Of a stretch of DNA of 47,750 nt, positions 22,487 to 34,540 are shown piece by piece. Below the pieces are notes generated by a model. That model saw nothing but the letters and a program-made list of their open reading frames with translations, made no database searches and had not been told where the DNA came from. Source of the stretch: Gnetum montanum (taxonomy: Eukaryota; Streptophyta; Gnetopsida; Gnetales; Gnetaceae); assembly GCA_015680685.1 (NCBI GenBank), contig MNCI01027120.1, positions 684,958 to 732,707 of the forward strand. The letters run 5' to 3'. Each line of letters begins with the position of its first letter. Within the stretch, counting starts at the first letter, position 1. The position numbers were made by a program, and so were the translations under genes.

Positions 22487-23520
22487 TCCCTAACACTTCT
22501 AAATAGGAGCCCTTGAAGGTAAAATCCTTATTCACATCTTTAGATTATGTATTCTTAGAAAATGAGAAGTTGGTAATTATAAATGTCTAACTCATCAAAG
22601 AGTAGAAGAAAAAGTTGTTAATAGTAGTCAACAAATGGCCAACATTCTTTGCCTAGTCATATGATGAGATAATAGGAATAGATCTATGCATATGCTAGTA
22701 TCAAATCTACATAGACTCTACTATAAAGTCCAAGAGGAAGTTGCAAAGGAGGTAGAATCCAAAGCTAAAACAAGTTGTTAAAAAAGTAAACTTCTCAAAA
22801 TTGGGTTCATTTATCTAGTGATAGAAAGTGAATTGGTAAGCCTGCTTGTTATTGTACCAAAGAAAAGGGAGCAATGGAGAGTTTATATAGACTTTAGGCT
22901 ACTAAACATGGCCACTTTCAAAGATCATTTTTCATTGTCATATGTGGACCAGGTGTTGGATACTATTTTAGAGCACAACTACTATAGTTTTCTAAACAAA
23001 TATATTGGCTACAATCAGATTCAAACTGCTTCAAAAGACTAGGTGAAAGTAATGTTCACAAGTCCTTGGGAAAATTTTGCATACAAAAAGATTCCCTTTG
23101 GTCTATGTAATGCTCTTATAAGCTTCCAATGCTTAGTCCTTAGCATCTTTCAACGACAAATTAGCAATGGTATAGAAGTCTTCATGGTTGACTTCTCCAC
23201 CTATGGTGCATATTTTGAACAAGCCTTGGATATCTTGAGCAAGTGCTGAAATGAAGTATGGGAATAAACTTGCAGTTCAACTAGAAGAAGAGCTATTTAA
23301 TGGTCTAGGAGGACATTGTCCTAGGAGATCAAATTTTAGAAAAATTGATTAAGGTGAATCCTAATAAGGTAGGAATCATCTAAGGAATTATTAAATAATC
23401 CCAAATAGTCAAGGATGTGAGGTTATTCCTTGGACATACTGGTTACTATAGGCATTTTATTAAAAAATTCTGAAAAATTACCAAGCCACCTATTAAGCTT
23501 ATTAAAAAGGGTGCAACATT
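22487..23520 (+). pseudogene. E1 reverse transcriptase, decayed
   Basis: The sequence is collinear with E3 46660-47750. It retains VPKKREQWRVYIDFRLLN, an FKDHF...VDQVLDTI segment, SFLNKYIGYNQIQ, IPFGLCNA and LGHTGYY, with stops and indels between. The catalytic motif, FMDDFSTYG in E2 and E3, is FMVDFSTYG here, so one catalytic aspartate is lost. The Athila-type arrangement, without a chromodomain in the later pol, is shared with the other elements. Confidence 0.8.
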
Positions 23521-24010
23521 TGAATGGACTAAGGAGTATGAACAAGCATTTTAGCACTTGAAGAAAAAATTTGTAGAAATACCAATTCTACACATACTTG
23601 ATTAGTCGAATTCTTTCTACATCATGATAGATGTATCCAATTTTTCATTGGAAGCAATGCTTACATAAATGGATGATCAAAAACATTCATAATACATCCA
23701 TTCTATAAATACAAGCATTGTGAGTACACAAGTTAATTACACCACTATAGAAAAGGAATTCATGATGATGGTGTATGTTCTTGAGAAATTTAAGCACTAT
23801 GTTCTTAGATACCTTATTTTTGTGCATGTTGATCATAGTGCAATTTGCTTTCTCATGAACAAGCCAACAGTGAGCCCCTATGTTGTACAATGATTGGTGA
23901 TTCTACAAGAGTTTGATTTAATAATGATGGATAGAAAGGGAATCAAGAACATAGTTCCTAACCATATATCTTAGTTAAGATGGGATAATAAGATTAATGA
24001 GGAGCATTTC
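23521..24010 (+). pseudogene. E1 RNase H, decayed
   Basis: It follows the reverse transcriptase directly. Recognisable pieces are FYIMIDVSNFSLEAML, TTIEKEF, HVDHSAICFLMNKPTVSP, LQEFDL and NIVPNH, all matching E2. Several stops interrupt the frame. Confidence 0.7.
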
Positions 24011-24159
24011 TTTGACCAATTCCTAGATGAACTTTTGTTTGCTAAGGTAACCAAAGTTCAAGCACCAACGAACAGAAAATGATATGATGAATTCCTCTCC
24101 TATCTACTCACATAGGAGACTCTTGTAGAATGGGACCTTAGGAGAAAACAAAAATTTCT

Positions 24160-25367
24160 CCACTAGGTCAAACACTACCTTGACATATAGGGTAACCTCT
24201 ATAAAATCTAGGTAGATGGCCTGGTACGATGGTGTGTTCTTAATGAAGATCAACTATGAGTTTTTTAGGATGCACATGAGAGTCCTTATTGAGACCACTA
24301 TGTAGAAAGAAGAATAACCATAAAAATCCTAATGGTAGCATATTTTTGGTCTACACTCTTTAGAGATGTCCATCATTTCACCCATTCATGCCAGTGATGT
24401 CAATGAGATGAAATGATGACAACTAAGATGGAAGGGTCTCAATAGTGGATCCAACCATTGAAGCCTTTTAACCTTTGAGGAATTAATTTTATGGGATCTG
24501 TCACTTCCATGTTTAATGGAAAGTCTTACATTATTGTTGTTGTTGACTACTGTATTAAATGGGCTGAAGTTGTAGTTGTTACTAACTGTACTTCTTCCAT
24601 TGTAGTTCAATTATTTCAATAACATGTGATAAACAGGTTTGATATGCCTAGGGCATTAATTTTTGATAATTTAACCCATTTCATAGGTGCTAGATTTCAG
24701 AAGTTGATGCAATTTTTAGGTGTGGAACATATACTTACAACTCCTTATTATCCATAAGCTAATGAATAAGTTGAAGTCACTAACAGGAAGATCATGAGGA
24801 TTTTGACAAGAACCATAAGTAGATATATGAAGGATTAGAGTGCAAAACTCAACAATGGTCTATGGGTTTCATCACTTAACATGGAAACTTACTATAGGTT
24901 ACTCTTCCTATGAACTAGTGTAGGGAAATTTTCCCAAACTTCTAATTCAAATTGAACTCTATACACTCACAATTACATGTGACCTTGACTTTAACATTGA
25001 CTTGGCATAAAAAGAAAAACTAATAACTCTGAATGTACTCGATGAGAATTGAAGGGTAGCTTTGATGTTGAATGAAGTACATAAGACATACCATAAACAA
25101 TGCCATGATGCTTGAATAAGAAAAGTTGCATTTCAACTAGGAGACAAGGAGTTCTATTGGAATCCCATGCATGTGCTTCAACAAACTAAGTTTCAAACAT
25201 CATGGAAAGGATCATACATTGTATACTCAACTTTTCCTTTTGGGGCTATGATGATTTACCACCCAGCAAGTCTTCAAAAGCACATGCTAGTTAACATCCA
25301 ACAACTAATATCCTTTAAAGACTTCCAAGTAAACAACTGTAACCACAACATCTTAACACAACGTTAA
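24160..25367 (+). pseudogene. E1 integrase, decayed
   Basis: Collinear with E2 39510-40670: an HHCC-like start near 24265-24400, then the catalytic core (FDMPRALIFDN-like segment near 24650, then a QANEQVEVTNRKI-like segment near 24760) and the C-terminal QTKFQTSWKGSYIVYSTFPF (near 25190). The frame is broken by many stops. Confidence 0.7.
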
Positions 25368-26526
25368 GCTCACTCCATTTTCAAAATCTCCCCCTTCCAA
25401 CTTAGTCATGTGGGAGAAGACCATTTATCCTAATACCTTGAAGAGGATGAAAGTTTTTATTCCTTTTTGTTTATATCATTTTTTGTAAGTTTTCCATTTT
25501 TATTATCTTTTGATATTTTTATATATTTTATTTTACTTTACCTTACCTTTACATTTTCTTTTACTTTAAATTTTTGTTTTTTTTATATTTTTTGTGACAT
25601 CTGATTTTATTCCATTATTGTTGCAAATTTTAATGATTACTAAATCTAGTTGTTAAGATTGTAACCATCTATATAGGTCAACCTTTTTTTTTGGATTATG
25701 CTCTCTACTTAAGGATTTATTAGTTTTCCAATGGTACCAAGCAGTGAACTCACGACATCCACCCATTCCATTTGTATCATAATGAGATTTGTATCATGGT
25801 ATCATGATGGTTTCTTCACACTAAAACTAAAAGTAACATGTGATCTCATTATCAAACAAATCAAGAATGAACCAAGTGAAAATGAAAAAGGGTGTGGTAT
25901 TAAGAGGATTTGTTGAATTCTCTTCTTGGCTCCCTTCCTAAGTACTATGAATCCTCATGAAATGTATCATCACTTCTCCTATAATCAGAGGAAAAGAAAG
26001 TAAGTCTTTGTAAAGTGTGGTTCTTAAAGGAAAAAAAAACAAGAATTAAAACACATCTCTTTGAAGATCTCTTGGCAAATAAGCGTTGGTTTTCTGGCTT
26101 GAAAGACATGTTACCCATTCGTGAAGGCACCCCTCTAACTAAAGCCCAAATTTCTTCCTTAAACATCTCTAACTACTTTCTTCTTCTCCTAGAATGATTA
26201 TCATTCTCTGTGGTCATTATAGTCTCATGGAGGTATGAAAGAAGAAACATATTAATGTGGTGCCACTGTTAATGGTATAGACTTGGTCTAAACTCTAAAT
26301 AGACCAGTATTTGGATCACCTTAATCATGCATTTCACAAGGATCTCCTGTGGCTATGATTAAGGTTCTCCTCTTCTAATCTCTCTCTCTAGACATATTTT
26401 GATACTCCATTCTCTTACCTCACTACATCATATCATAGTCATTTGTTAATTTTCACTTTGTATATTACATGATCCTAAGACAATTAGTTATAAAAGTACG
26501 ATTTATAAAATCAAATTTCATCACAA
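25368..26526 (+). other. E1 3' noncoding region
   Basis: It starts with the ATCTCCCCCTTCCAACTTAGTCATG segment shared with E2 and M, including a PPT-like TTAGTCATGTGGGA near 25403. A T-rich region follows, then AAGTGTGGTTCTTAAAGG and CCCTCTAACTAAAGCCC, which are also conserved in the other elements. No env-like ORF is supported. Confidence 0.55.
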
Positions 26527-27096
26527 TGTGACATCATAATAATGATGTCGTATCAATGATGTCATTGATACGATGTCATTGATACGATGTCATGACACAT
26601 GATATGTCATCGTTGATACAATGTCTTGGGATGTGCACACCCCTATAAATATGACACTTGGGCACACGATCAAACAACTTTTCATTACCATCATAATAGA
26701 ACTCTTGTAGTTTTATTTCTTGAACTTAGACTTGGCGATAGAAGAGTGAATACCTATAATGTGATGTGTCATAGTTGAACGGTGTCTTGATTTGAGCAAG
26801 TTGTACTTGGGCATAAGTTGTAATGGCAATAAAGATTAAGAATATTTTCCATCATTGTAGCATTTCCTTAGTTTACTGTTTTACTTAGCATAATTTCTAC
26901 TATTTTACTAGCTTAACACTTTACTTTTACTTGCATGTTATTAAAGCCGAATGAGTATGACTAATGTCAAGTGCTTAAGTGTAATCGTTTGGTAGTCCTA
27001 GTAGTGGTTTTACTTGGTTCACTTAGTAGTGAACTCACTTGGCAACCCAGTAACAATTACATGAACTCACTTGGCAACCCAGTAACAGTTACTCAC
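26527..27096 (+). repeat. Partial LTR (E1 3' LTR or truncated E2 5' LTR)
   Basis: It begins with short direct repeats of GATACGATGTCATT type (26540-26600), then CCCCTATAAATATGAC (TATA, near 26640), GTTGTACTTGGGCATAAG...CAATAAAGATTAAGAAT and CTTGGCAACCCAGTAACA. The middle matches the E1 5' LTR (8205-8330) better than the E3 LTR. It has no CTCATCA end and no primer site; it runs directly into the middle of E2 gag at about 27097. Confidence 0.55.
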
Positions 27097-28930
27097 TTGG
27101 CAGAATATGTTGCATGCGATCATGACATAAGGGACTACCATCCCACAGAAGCGTAATGTCAAAGGGACTTGCAACAGGAGAGATATCATACATCTTTGAA
27201 GGGTAAATGGTCCCATAATGCTCCACATGTCTTGAGAAAAATTAAGGGTGGTGAACTTGTTTCAACGATTTCCCCACCAATTGATGTTCCCCCTCCTAAC
27301 GATGGTCAGGAGGTGGTGTATTAGAACCTATAGTCCCCGATTCACAACCCTGGTTCTGATCCCCGCGAACATGAAGTGTTCAATGAGGAAACACAAACAC
27401 ATGACAAGGGCAGACACTCTGATCATGATCATGATCATGGCCGAGACCATAGAAGAGAAGGTAGAAAACACCATCATGGTAATGGTTCTCCTTCTTCTTC
27501 ACCTTCATCATCCTCTCCTTCCGTATCCGGCTGCAGCCATAAGGAAACTAACCATGAGGATAAAGGTAAATAGAGTGAAAAACATCAACAAAATAGTCGA
27601 GAATGAGGACGAGGGCACTTGAAGGAATTAAGGCATGGGAGAAGGGAGAGTAGGGAAGTGTGTAAACATCACAGACGCTATGAACGAGATGACCACAAAG
27701 AATCCCTACTTGCAACTAGAAGCATGTTAGATATGACGGAGGCTGTAAGAATTCCTAGAAGGCACCAAAAAGATAGTAGGATCAAGAGGTTAGACATGAA
27801 TAACATCCCATGGTTTGAGGGGGGATACAACGCTAATCCTCAAAATGACCTACAAGCATGCCATGATGCATGTACCTTGCAAAACATAGAAAATGAGTGG
27901 CAAAAATTGAAGTTGCTCCCAAGGACACTGGTGAAAGAAGAAGAAAGATGGTACCAATCCTTAGAACTAGAATCCATTCGAAGGTGGAGTACAATGTTAC
28001 AACTGTTTAATGATAAATACCAAACGTGCTCTCAAGTGTCTAACCTATGAAAGAAAATCCAAGGATGGAAGTAGGGAAATCATGAATCCTTGGATGTTGC
28101 CATGGGCTGTTATTATGCACTATTACATCATTGCCCTGGCCATGGTTATTCGTAGCGGGATCAACTATGCCATCTCATAGATGGACTTAGGCATGAAACA
28201 AGGAGAACCCTTGGAACATATGCCCAAGGAAGATTATTAGAGCTTAGGTCTCATCAGGTTCATAGATTGCTAGAGTAAGTAGCCAAGGAAGAAGGGGAGC
28301 TACGTAAGAGAAAAAGTGCAGAAGAATACAATCGAGATCCTTCCCTATGAAAAAGGGGAGTGAGATTCTATGAGGAGGAGGAAGAGTCACCACTCGAAGG
28401 GATGGTGAATAGGAAAACCTTGCTACTTCAAAAATTAACAACAGAGGTATTGGCAAAGGTAGATCAAATGTGGGACTCCTAGATAGTAGATTTGAAACTG
28501 TCCTTAAAATTATAGAGGAATCTAGGGAGCAAGGTAGTGACTATGACAAAAAGAAAAGGAGAGATGTGGACAATGAACATAACAAAGGTAAGGGTAAAAT
28601 GGCCATCACCGAAGAGGTTGTGGATTCAGATACGGACAATGATGGTGGATGTGAGATATGCCAATATGACCATCCTAAAGGATGTTGCCCAATGATCTCA
28701 CATCTGCAAGAGTCTGGGGTGTATGCACTCAACCCACGACTTAACAAACAGCAAGCACCCCAATGGTTACCTTATCCCTAAGGTAACCCAAGGTAGTTCC
28801 ACCAACCATTAATGTATTATCAAAGTGGAACTCCACCATAACTTGTTGAGCAACACCAGTAGTGGTAATACCCACAATCATGGGGAATGCCACCACCAAG
28901 GCAACAATACCCTTACCGGCAACCGGATCC
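27097..28930 (+). pseudogene. gag: E2 gag, N-terminally truncated
   Basis: It starts in the middle of gag, at the position of E3's LLAEYV (near 43650), so the first ~90 codons and the primer site are missing. The rest is collinear: a His/Ser-rich linker, a DSRIKRLDMNNIPWFEGGYN block, the gag core (near 27880-28240), an acidic linker and the zinc knuckle CEICQYDHPKGCC (28650-28690). It has several stops and frameshifts. At the codon where E3 gag ends in TAG, E2 keeps CAA, so gag and protease were one frame. Confidence 0.75.
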
Positions 28931-30323
28931 ATATGGCTATTACGTGTAGCAGCCAATGTCTCCATGTGACTTTGTTGGTCATGTGACATCACAACGTCAC
29001 TACCAAGCTCAGGAGTATTATAGGACTCCTTCTTCTAGGGGAGACAACCCACAGACATACCATTCTCCAAATCCATCTGCAACTCTCACATCGATAGCTC
29101 CATTACCACCTGCTCTAGCAATGCAAAGGGAACTCCCCACTCAACTGTAGCAACGCAATGTCACGAGGGTTGTGAACCCTCAAACCATAGTTGGTTCTGA
29201 CAACCTTATGAAGAAAAAATCTTTCTTCAAAACCAACTGTCCAACCAAGCCCTCACAACCATAAGCAGTTGAACCTCTGAACACCTCTCCATCAATTAAG
29301 GCTTCAGTGTTCCCTTCAGACCAAACACTGAGCTCAACGCATACGGTTATGTCAACACATGCCGTTATTGACTGGATTAAGGTTGGCCACCTTCCCAAGA
29401 AATTTTCTGATCTTGAAAGCCCCCTAATCTATCTCCAAGTCACTGGGAATGAACCATGTAAAGCTCTTCTGGACTCAGGTTCCGGAGTCAACTTAATATC
29501 GCAAGAGATGTACAAAGCCTGGAACCTGCCTCCATTAAGGAAGAGCAATATTTGCCTAGAGCTAGCTAGCGAGTCCATCACTGTTCCCTTGGGATTGGTG
29601 GAGGACATCATTACCACTGTGTGTGGGTGGTTGTACCTAGCAGATTTTCTAGTGATACAAGTAAACAACGGTAAAGGGGACTTTCGATAATAATGGGGAG
29701 GGCATGGCTAAGCACTATAGATGCACATCTAGGAATCCATGATCTTTTCCTAGAAATATCCAAGAAAAACACTTTTGGAAAGATTGAGAAGAAGAAGGTT
29801 CCATGCATCGCATATAGTGATACAGGGTACAATTGCATGCAGAAATCATGGCTTGCGCAAAGTTTAGCATTACCTGCATGCAACTGGTATGCTCAAGACA
29901 TTAGTATACAAAGGTGCCTGTATGCAATAACCACATGACAAGAAGACACCCAGTGGTTGATAACTGACCAAGAGAGCAACTCACTAATGTGCATGGAACT
30001 AATTGAGGGAATCAATAGTGCTTACATTGAAAGCATAGATTCACTAGAGCAAGTCCACTACCAACTTCCAAGCCCTAACCTTGAACACATCAACTAGGGA
30101 AAGTTGGAAATTCCTGAAAAATTTAAACAAGAACCCCTAGATTTGAAACCACTGCCCACCGATCTAGAATATATGACCCTAGAAAATGGAAAATCGGTTA
30201 TCATCAACGCAAGAATTGTTTCCAAACAAAAAGAAAGACTGTTGAATGTGATAAACAAGTGGTCAAAAGCCTTTGCCTGGTCATACCCCAAATTAATTGG
30301 AATAGATCCTAGAATATGCCAGT
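28931..30323 (+). pseudogene. E2 protease region and linker to reverse transcriptase
   Basis: A proline-rich linker leads to AVIDWIKVGHLPKK and the aspartic protease with its catalytic LLDSGSGVNLIS intact (near 29468-29505). The core continues through VEDIITTV. A frameshift near 29685 is followed by KKKVPCIAYSDT and a CX2C-containing linker. The frame breaks at 30323 inside GIDPRICQ, where element M begins, and resumes at 37804 with HRIYTD-like sequence. Confidence 0.8.
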
Positions 30324-31291
30324 TGATGAGTGGCGGGTATCCCTACACTCAACCATACGAATACGAGCGTCGCACACACAATCCGATCAAACTCCGTAGA
30401 CTAAATGCCTACACGCCCCATGGAACACTTGGGGTTAATTAATCATTGACTTCCTAGACTTACTTGTATGTGTCACGGTGTATGGTTAAGCAAGTCTGAG
30501 GTATATGATTTTTTTGGTCTTTTATGTTTTATGTCTTCTGCGCTACGAGAGAAGGGTTGAGAAACTAAGGCTAACTCTAACTAATGCACTAAGTCTAATT
30601 TACCTAGTATCAGCATCCTTTCCCACTTACCGTACACACCCTGAACTATGCAACTGTGGCTACCAAACGCTAATCGTTACTGAGATTACCACATGTAACA
30701 CATGTGCTCGAACTGGTCGTATTGAGGCACTTAACTAGCCTAAGCATGATAAGAATCCATTCCTCGACTATCCGTACACATCCTTGAATGCTCGTAACCA
30801 AGTCATACTTATCCCACGTTCTAGGAGATAAGGGTGAGAGAGACTAATCGCGATGAGCAACCAATTCCTTGACTAATCGTACACATTCGTAAATGCTCGT
30901 AATCAAGTTGTACTCATACCACACTACTGCAGGTAATAAATAACAAGTAGGAAATAACATGTAATAAACCTATTTCATGTACTGCAAGGTTTATCCACAA
31001 AGCTCGTCTTTATTGCCGTACACAACTTGTGTTTAGGTACAAAGCTGCTCGAATAAAGATCCATTCACTTAGGGACTCCTACTGCGGGCACATTAAAAAT
31101 AATCTATCTCTAGGGTGATCAATCTGCCAGAGTTTCTTTACTTTAAGCCTAGGATGAGGAATAAGGGGAATGCCTTCTCTTATTTATAGATATGGCGGTG
31201 GACCGCAATATCGCGTATGTGATATCGCAGGGGACGATGTGATATCGCAAGGGATGCGATATCGTGAAGACCGTGATATCGCATCCGATCA
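30324..31291 (-). repeat. 3' LTR of element M
   Basis: In minus orientation it runs from TGATCGGATGCGATATC (31291) to CTCATCA (30324), 968 bp. It is nearly identical to the 5' LTR at 36805-37803; over the first ~170 aligned bases I see about 6% difference, mostly transitions. About six GATATCGC-type palindromes lie at 31204-31286, and a TATAAATAAGAG box on the minus strand near 31180. A polypurine tract abuts it at 31292. Confidence 0.9.
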
Positions 31292-31305
31292 TACCCCCAT
31301 GACTA
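31292..31305 (-). other. Polypurine tract of element M
   Basis: On the minus strand TAGTCATGGGGGTA directly precedes the 3' LTR. It is the expected start site of plus-strand DNA synthesis. The same 14 bases recur at 31882-31895. Confidence 0.75.
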
Positions 31306-33405
31306 AATGAAAACTCATCCTTGAGTTCATTACAATAATATCAGGTAGGTATGGGATTATTGAGGGAATGGAACTAATGGGATGATATGTGAACAGGTTA
31401 GTATTACAAGACTTGACAAAACTAGTGGTCATGATAACAAGGGTGAACACCTTATTACATTGACATCAGGCCACATTTGGTAGTTGAGAGAAAAGAGGAG
31501 AGAGAAGAGAAGAGAAGAAAAGAGAAGAAGTCTTGCTGCTGCCAATGCCCAAATTGTGCCTTTCATTGTCCATCCGTAAGTGCATCATCAATCTTGTTCC
31601 TTGTATAGCCGCTTCCAGCACTGCTCCATTCCAAGTGCTACCTCCAGATCTAGTCCATTATTGCATGATCACCATCTGCACACACAACACAGTCTTATAT
31701 TAGCAAGGGTAAATGAATTTCAATGTGGTTATACCTTGCTTTGGTGTAAGTCCATTGGCTGGGTTGTGGTATGGTTGATACAGATTTGGGAATATATAAA
31801 TGATGACTACCAAAGGTGTAGGGGTTAAGAAGAAAAGCAAAAAATTCGGGGCTAGGAGAAAATTGAAAAAAGTGGGCCCTGTACCCCCATGACTAATCGC
31901 GAACCTCTGATAGCGAAAGAATCGAGAAAGAAGAAGAACAAGAGATAGGTAAAAAGAGACAACTAGGACATCGATAAAATAGATGTCAAGATGGAAATGA
32001 ACAAAAAAGAATTAATTGCAAAATGTTAAGGGAAAGAATTTAACTAATGCACCAAATAAGAATGTCAGTGGCTCCTCCCCAAAGTAGGCTCATGCCCTTA
32101 ATTCCATGACAAACCCACATTCAAAGAGTCCATAGGCTCTAGGAATATCCTTTGGAACAAGAGTTAAAGTCTTAATTGTGAGAATTTACCAAAAAGAAAA
32201 CAATGCATCTACTAAAATATACACTAATGATACACCCAGCAATGAGGTGAATAATGGAGAGAAGGGTGGAGAGAAGAGGATGGAATGGAATCCCAAGAAT
32301 AAGGTGGTGTATAGCCCCTTGTGTGTTTCATGATTAATGGGACTTGGCAAATCTCATTCCAGCTTCGGCCTCAAACCAACCACATTTAGTGACTTCGCAT
32401 CAATACACTTGGCCAAACCATCCATTGGAGTAACAAGAATTCTTCCTCCAAGAGCCACCACCATTCCGACGAAACAAAGGAGAGAATGGGAAGCGAGAAG
32501 GGCCTTAATTAGAGGGAACACTTTTGGTTCCATAACCAGTGCTTGTAGCCCAAATTTATTCCATCTAAGGGGTGTGCTTTGAATTCTCACTTCATTTTTT
32601 TTTTGCTTTTTGTGTTTTGTGTTTTTTTTGCATGAGAACCACACCATGCAAAGACTTTTTATTTTTATTGTCTCAACTTCCAAAAAGTGGGTAACATCGG
32701 AACGGCAAGAAAACTCAAGAAGAAAACATCCAAGCACCCAAGAGAATGGCCAACACAAATGCATCAAGTTCCCTTGAAGTCACACCCTTTTCAAACCTTG
32801 ATTCCTTCCTTAGTTTGAGAAGTACCCAGTCACCGATTTGTTAAAGTTCTTATTAGGAAGGGGACTGTACATTTCCAAGTCAAGAGAGACCATAGACTTT
32901 GATGGATGGATGGATGAAGTGGACTCATTGCCTGCCATATCAAAAGAACATACCTTAGTGTCAACATCGTAACTTAAAGGTAAAAACCAAACATTAGCAA
33001 TCAATGAAAAATAGTTCATACCATCGTTTCGGACACTTATTGGGTGACGAACTTACATGGTGGATGGCACACACACACACACAAAATGGAAAAGTATAAC
33101 GATGTTGTAAAACAAAAAGAAGAAAAGTTAAAGAAATTTGCAAAACAAAACTGTGCAAAACAAAAATGTGGAAAACAAAAATGTGTAAAACAAAAATGTG
33201 GAAAACAAAAACTTGTAAAACAGAAATGTGTAAAACAAAAATGTGTTAAACAAAAACTTGTAAAACAAAAACATGTAAAACAAAAATGTGTAAAACAAAA
33301 ACTTAAAAAATAATTGAGGGCCTTGAAAGATCAGCATAGGTGGCCATCTCCCCCATGACTGAATTCTAAGGGAGAGATCCGAAATAATGAACGTCTATTT
33401 GAATT
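31306..33405 (-). other. 3' noncoding region of element M
   Basis: The region runs from just after the integrase stub to the polypurine tract, and most of it aligns with E2 40660-42233. Conserved landmarks in sense orientation are CAGTCATGGGGGAGATGGCC, TGCATGGTGTGGTTCTC, GGGCTACAAGC.CTGGTTATGGAAC, GGTGTATAGCCCCTTGTGTG (its complement in sense) and GGCATGAGCCTACTTTGGGGAG. The 137-codon sense frame at 32354-32767 is broken by stops in E2 and looks noncoding. A CT/GA-rich microsatellite lies near 31490-31530. Confidence 0.7.
33139..33308 (-). repeat. 15-bp tandem repeat in the M 3' noncoding region
   Basis: About eleven copies of a GTAAAACAAAAATGT-type unit (plus-strand reading) lie in register. 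The homologous stretch of E2 (40699-40762) holds only three or four degenerate copies. The K-Q-K-C ORF this creates on the plus strand is antisense to the element and has no support as a protein. Confidence 0.85.
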
Positions 33406-34540
33406 TCGTAAAAGTGCCCAACTTCTTCCCATTGATGTTTTTAGGTTGAGGGGTGGAAGTTGGCGACGTTCATATTCTAAGGTATCTATGCCTTCATTGT
33501 TAGCATGATTTTCCCCAGTTCATTCTGTGCATATTAATTTGCTCTTCCTAGTAGCTGTCAACCACGGGGTGTCTACTACTGGTGTGGTTGCTACATACAG
33601 GCACCTTTGGATTTGTGTTTCCTGGGCACACTGCTCACATGGAAGCAATGTGGAACACTCTTCCATGTCATCACCCTCGGTGTCACTGTATGTGATGCAC
33701 GGAACTTTCTTCTTCTCGATCTTTCCATAAGTATTTATCTTAGATACTTGCAAGGAAAGATCATGGATCCCTAGGTATGCATCTACTGTACTTAGCCATG
33801 GCCTTCCCATTATAATTGGGAAGCCCTCTTCGTTGTTAACTTCAATCACCAGGAAATCGGCTGGGTATGACCACCCACACATAGTGGTGACGATGTCCTC
33901 CACCAATCCTAAAGGAATGATAATGGACTGGTCAGCTAGCTCCAGTTGGATGTTACTCTTCTTAAGTTGGGGCAGGTTCCAGGCTTGATACATTTCTCAT
34001 GATATTAGATTGACTTTGGAACCTGAGTCAAGAAGAGCCTGATGTGGTGAATTTTTGGTGATTTGCAAATAAATTAAGTGGCTTCCAGGGTCAGATAGTT
34101 TCCTGGGAAGGTGGCCTACCTTGATCCAATCGGTTATGGTATGTATCAACATAACTGTATGCATATAGTTATTTTGGACTGAAGGGTGCTCTGAAGTGTT
34201 AGATGATGGAGGCATGTACACCGGCTCAACCGCTTGTTATTGCAAGAGTTTTTCTAGGCTTCTGGTTCTGAAGAAGGGCCTTCTCTTTGTACAATTGATA
34301 GAACCAGCACCTGGTTGAATATTTACAGCTCTCGCGGTGTTATGTTGTTGCGGTTGAGTAGGGAGTTCCCCTTGCATTGTTGGAATAGGTTGTATGGGAA
34401 CTATAGGTGGAAGAGGTGCAGATGGAGTTGGAGGATGGGATAAGTATGAGATGTCTCATGGAGGAGAAGGAGTCCTCTTGAAGTATTCCTGAACTTGGTA
34501 GTAACGTTTGGGAGTAGTATGACCCATAGAGTCACCTAGA
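33406..34540 (-). pseudogene. Element M protease region
   Basis: In minus orientation ITDWIKVGHLPRK leads into a protease with its catalytic LLDSGSKVNLIS intact (34030-33997). A TGA at 33996-33994 replaces the CAA of E2. The core (VEDIVTTMCGWSY, FPIIMGRPWLSTVD) and KKKVPCITYSDT are open to 33520. The frame then decays through QLPPLNLKTS and joins the integrase tail around 33400, which marks the pol deletion. Confidence 0.8.

Noticed and set aside
30505-30738. 77-codon ORF with a conserved twin at 36977-37219
   Set aside because: Both lie antisense inside the two LTRs of M; the conservation reflects the LTR pair, not a protein.
32354-32767. 137-codon sense ORF in the M 3' region as an env-like gene
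   Set aside because: The homologous E2 stretch is full of stops, and no signal peptide plus membrane anchor pattern stands out.
33044-33313. 89-codon Lys/Gln/Cys-rich ORF on the plus strand
   Set aside because: It is produced by the 15-bp repeat, lies antisense to element M and has no counterpart in E2.
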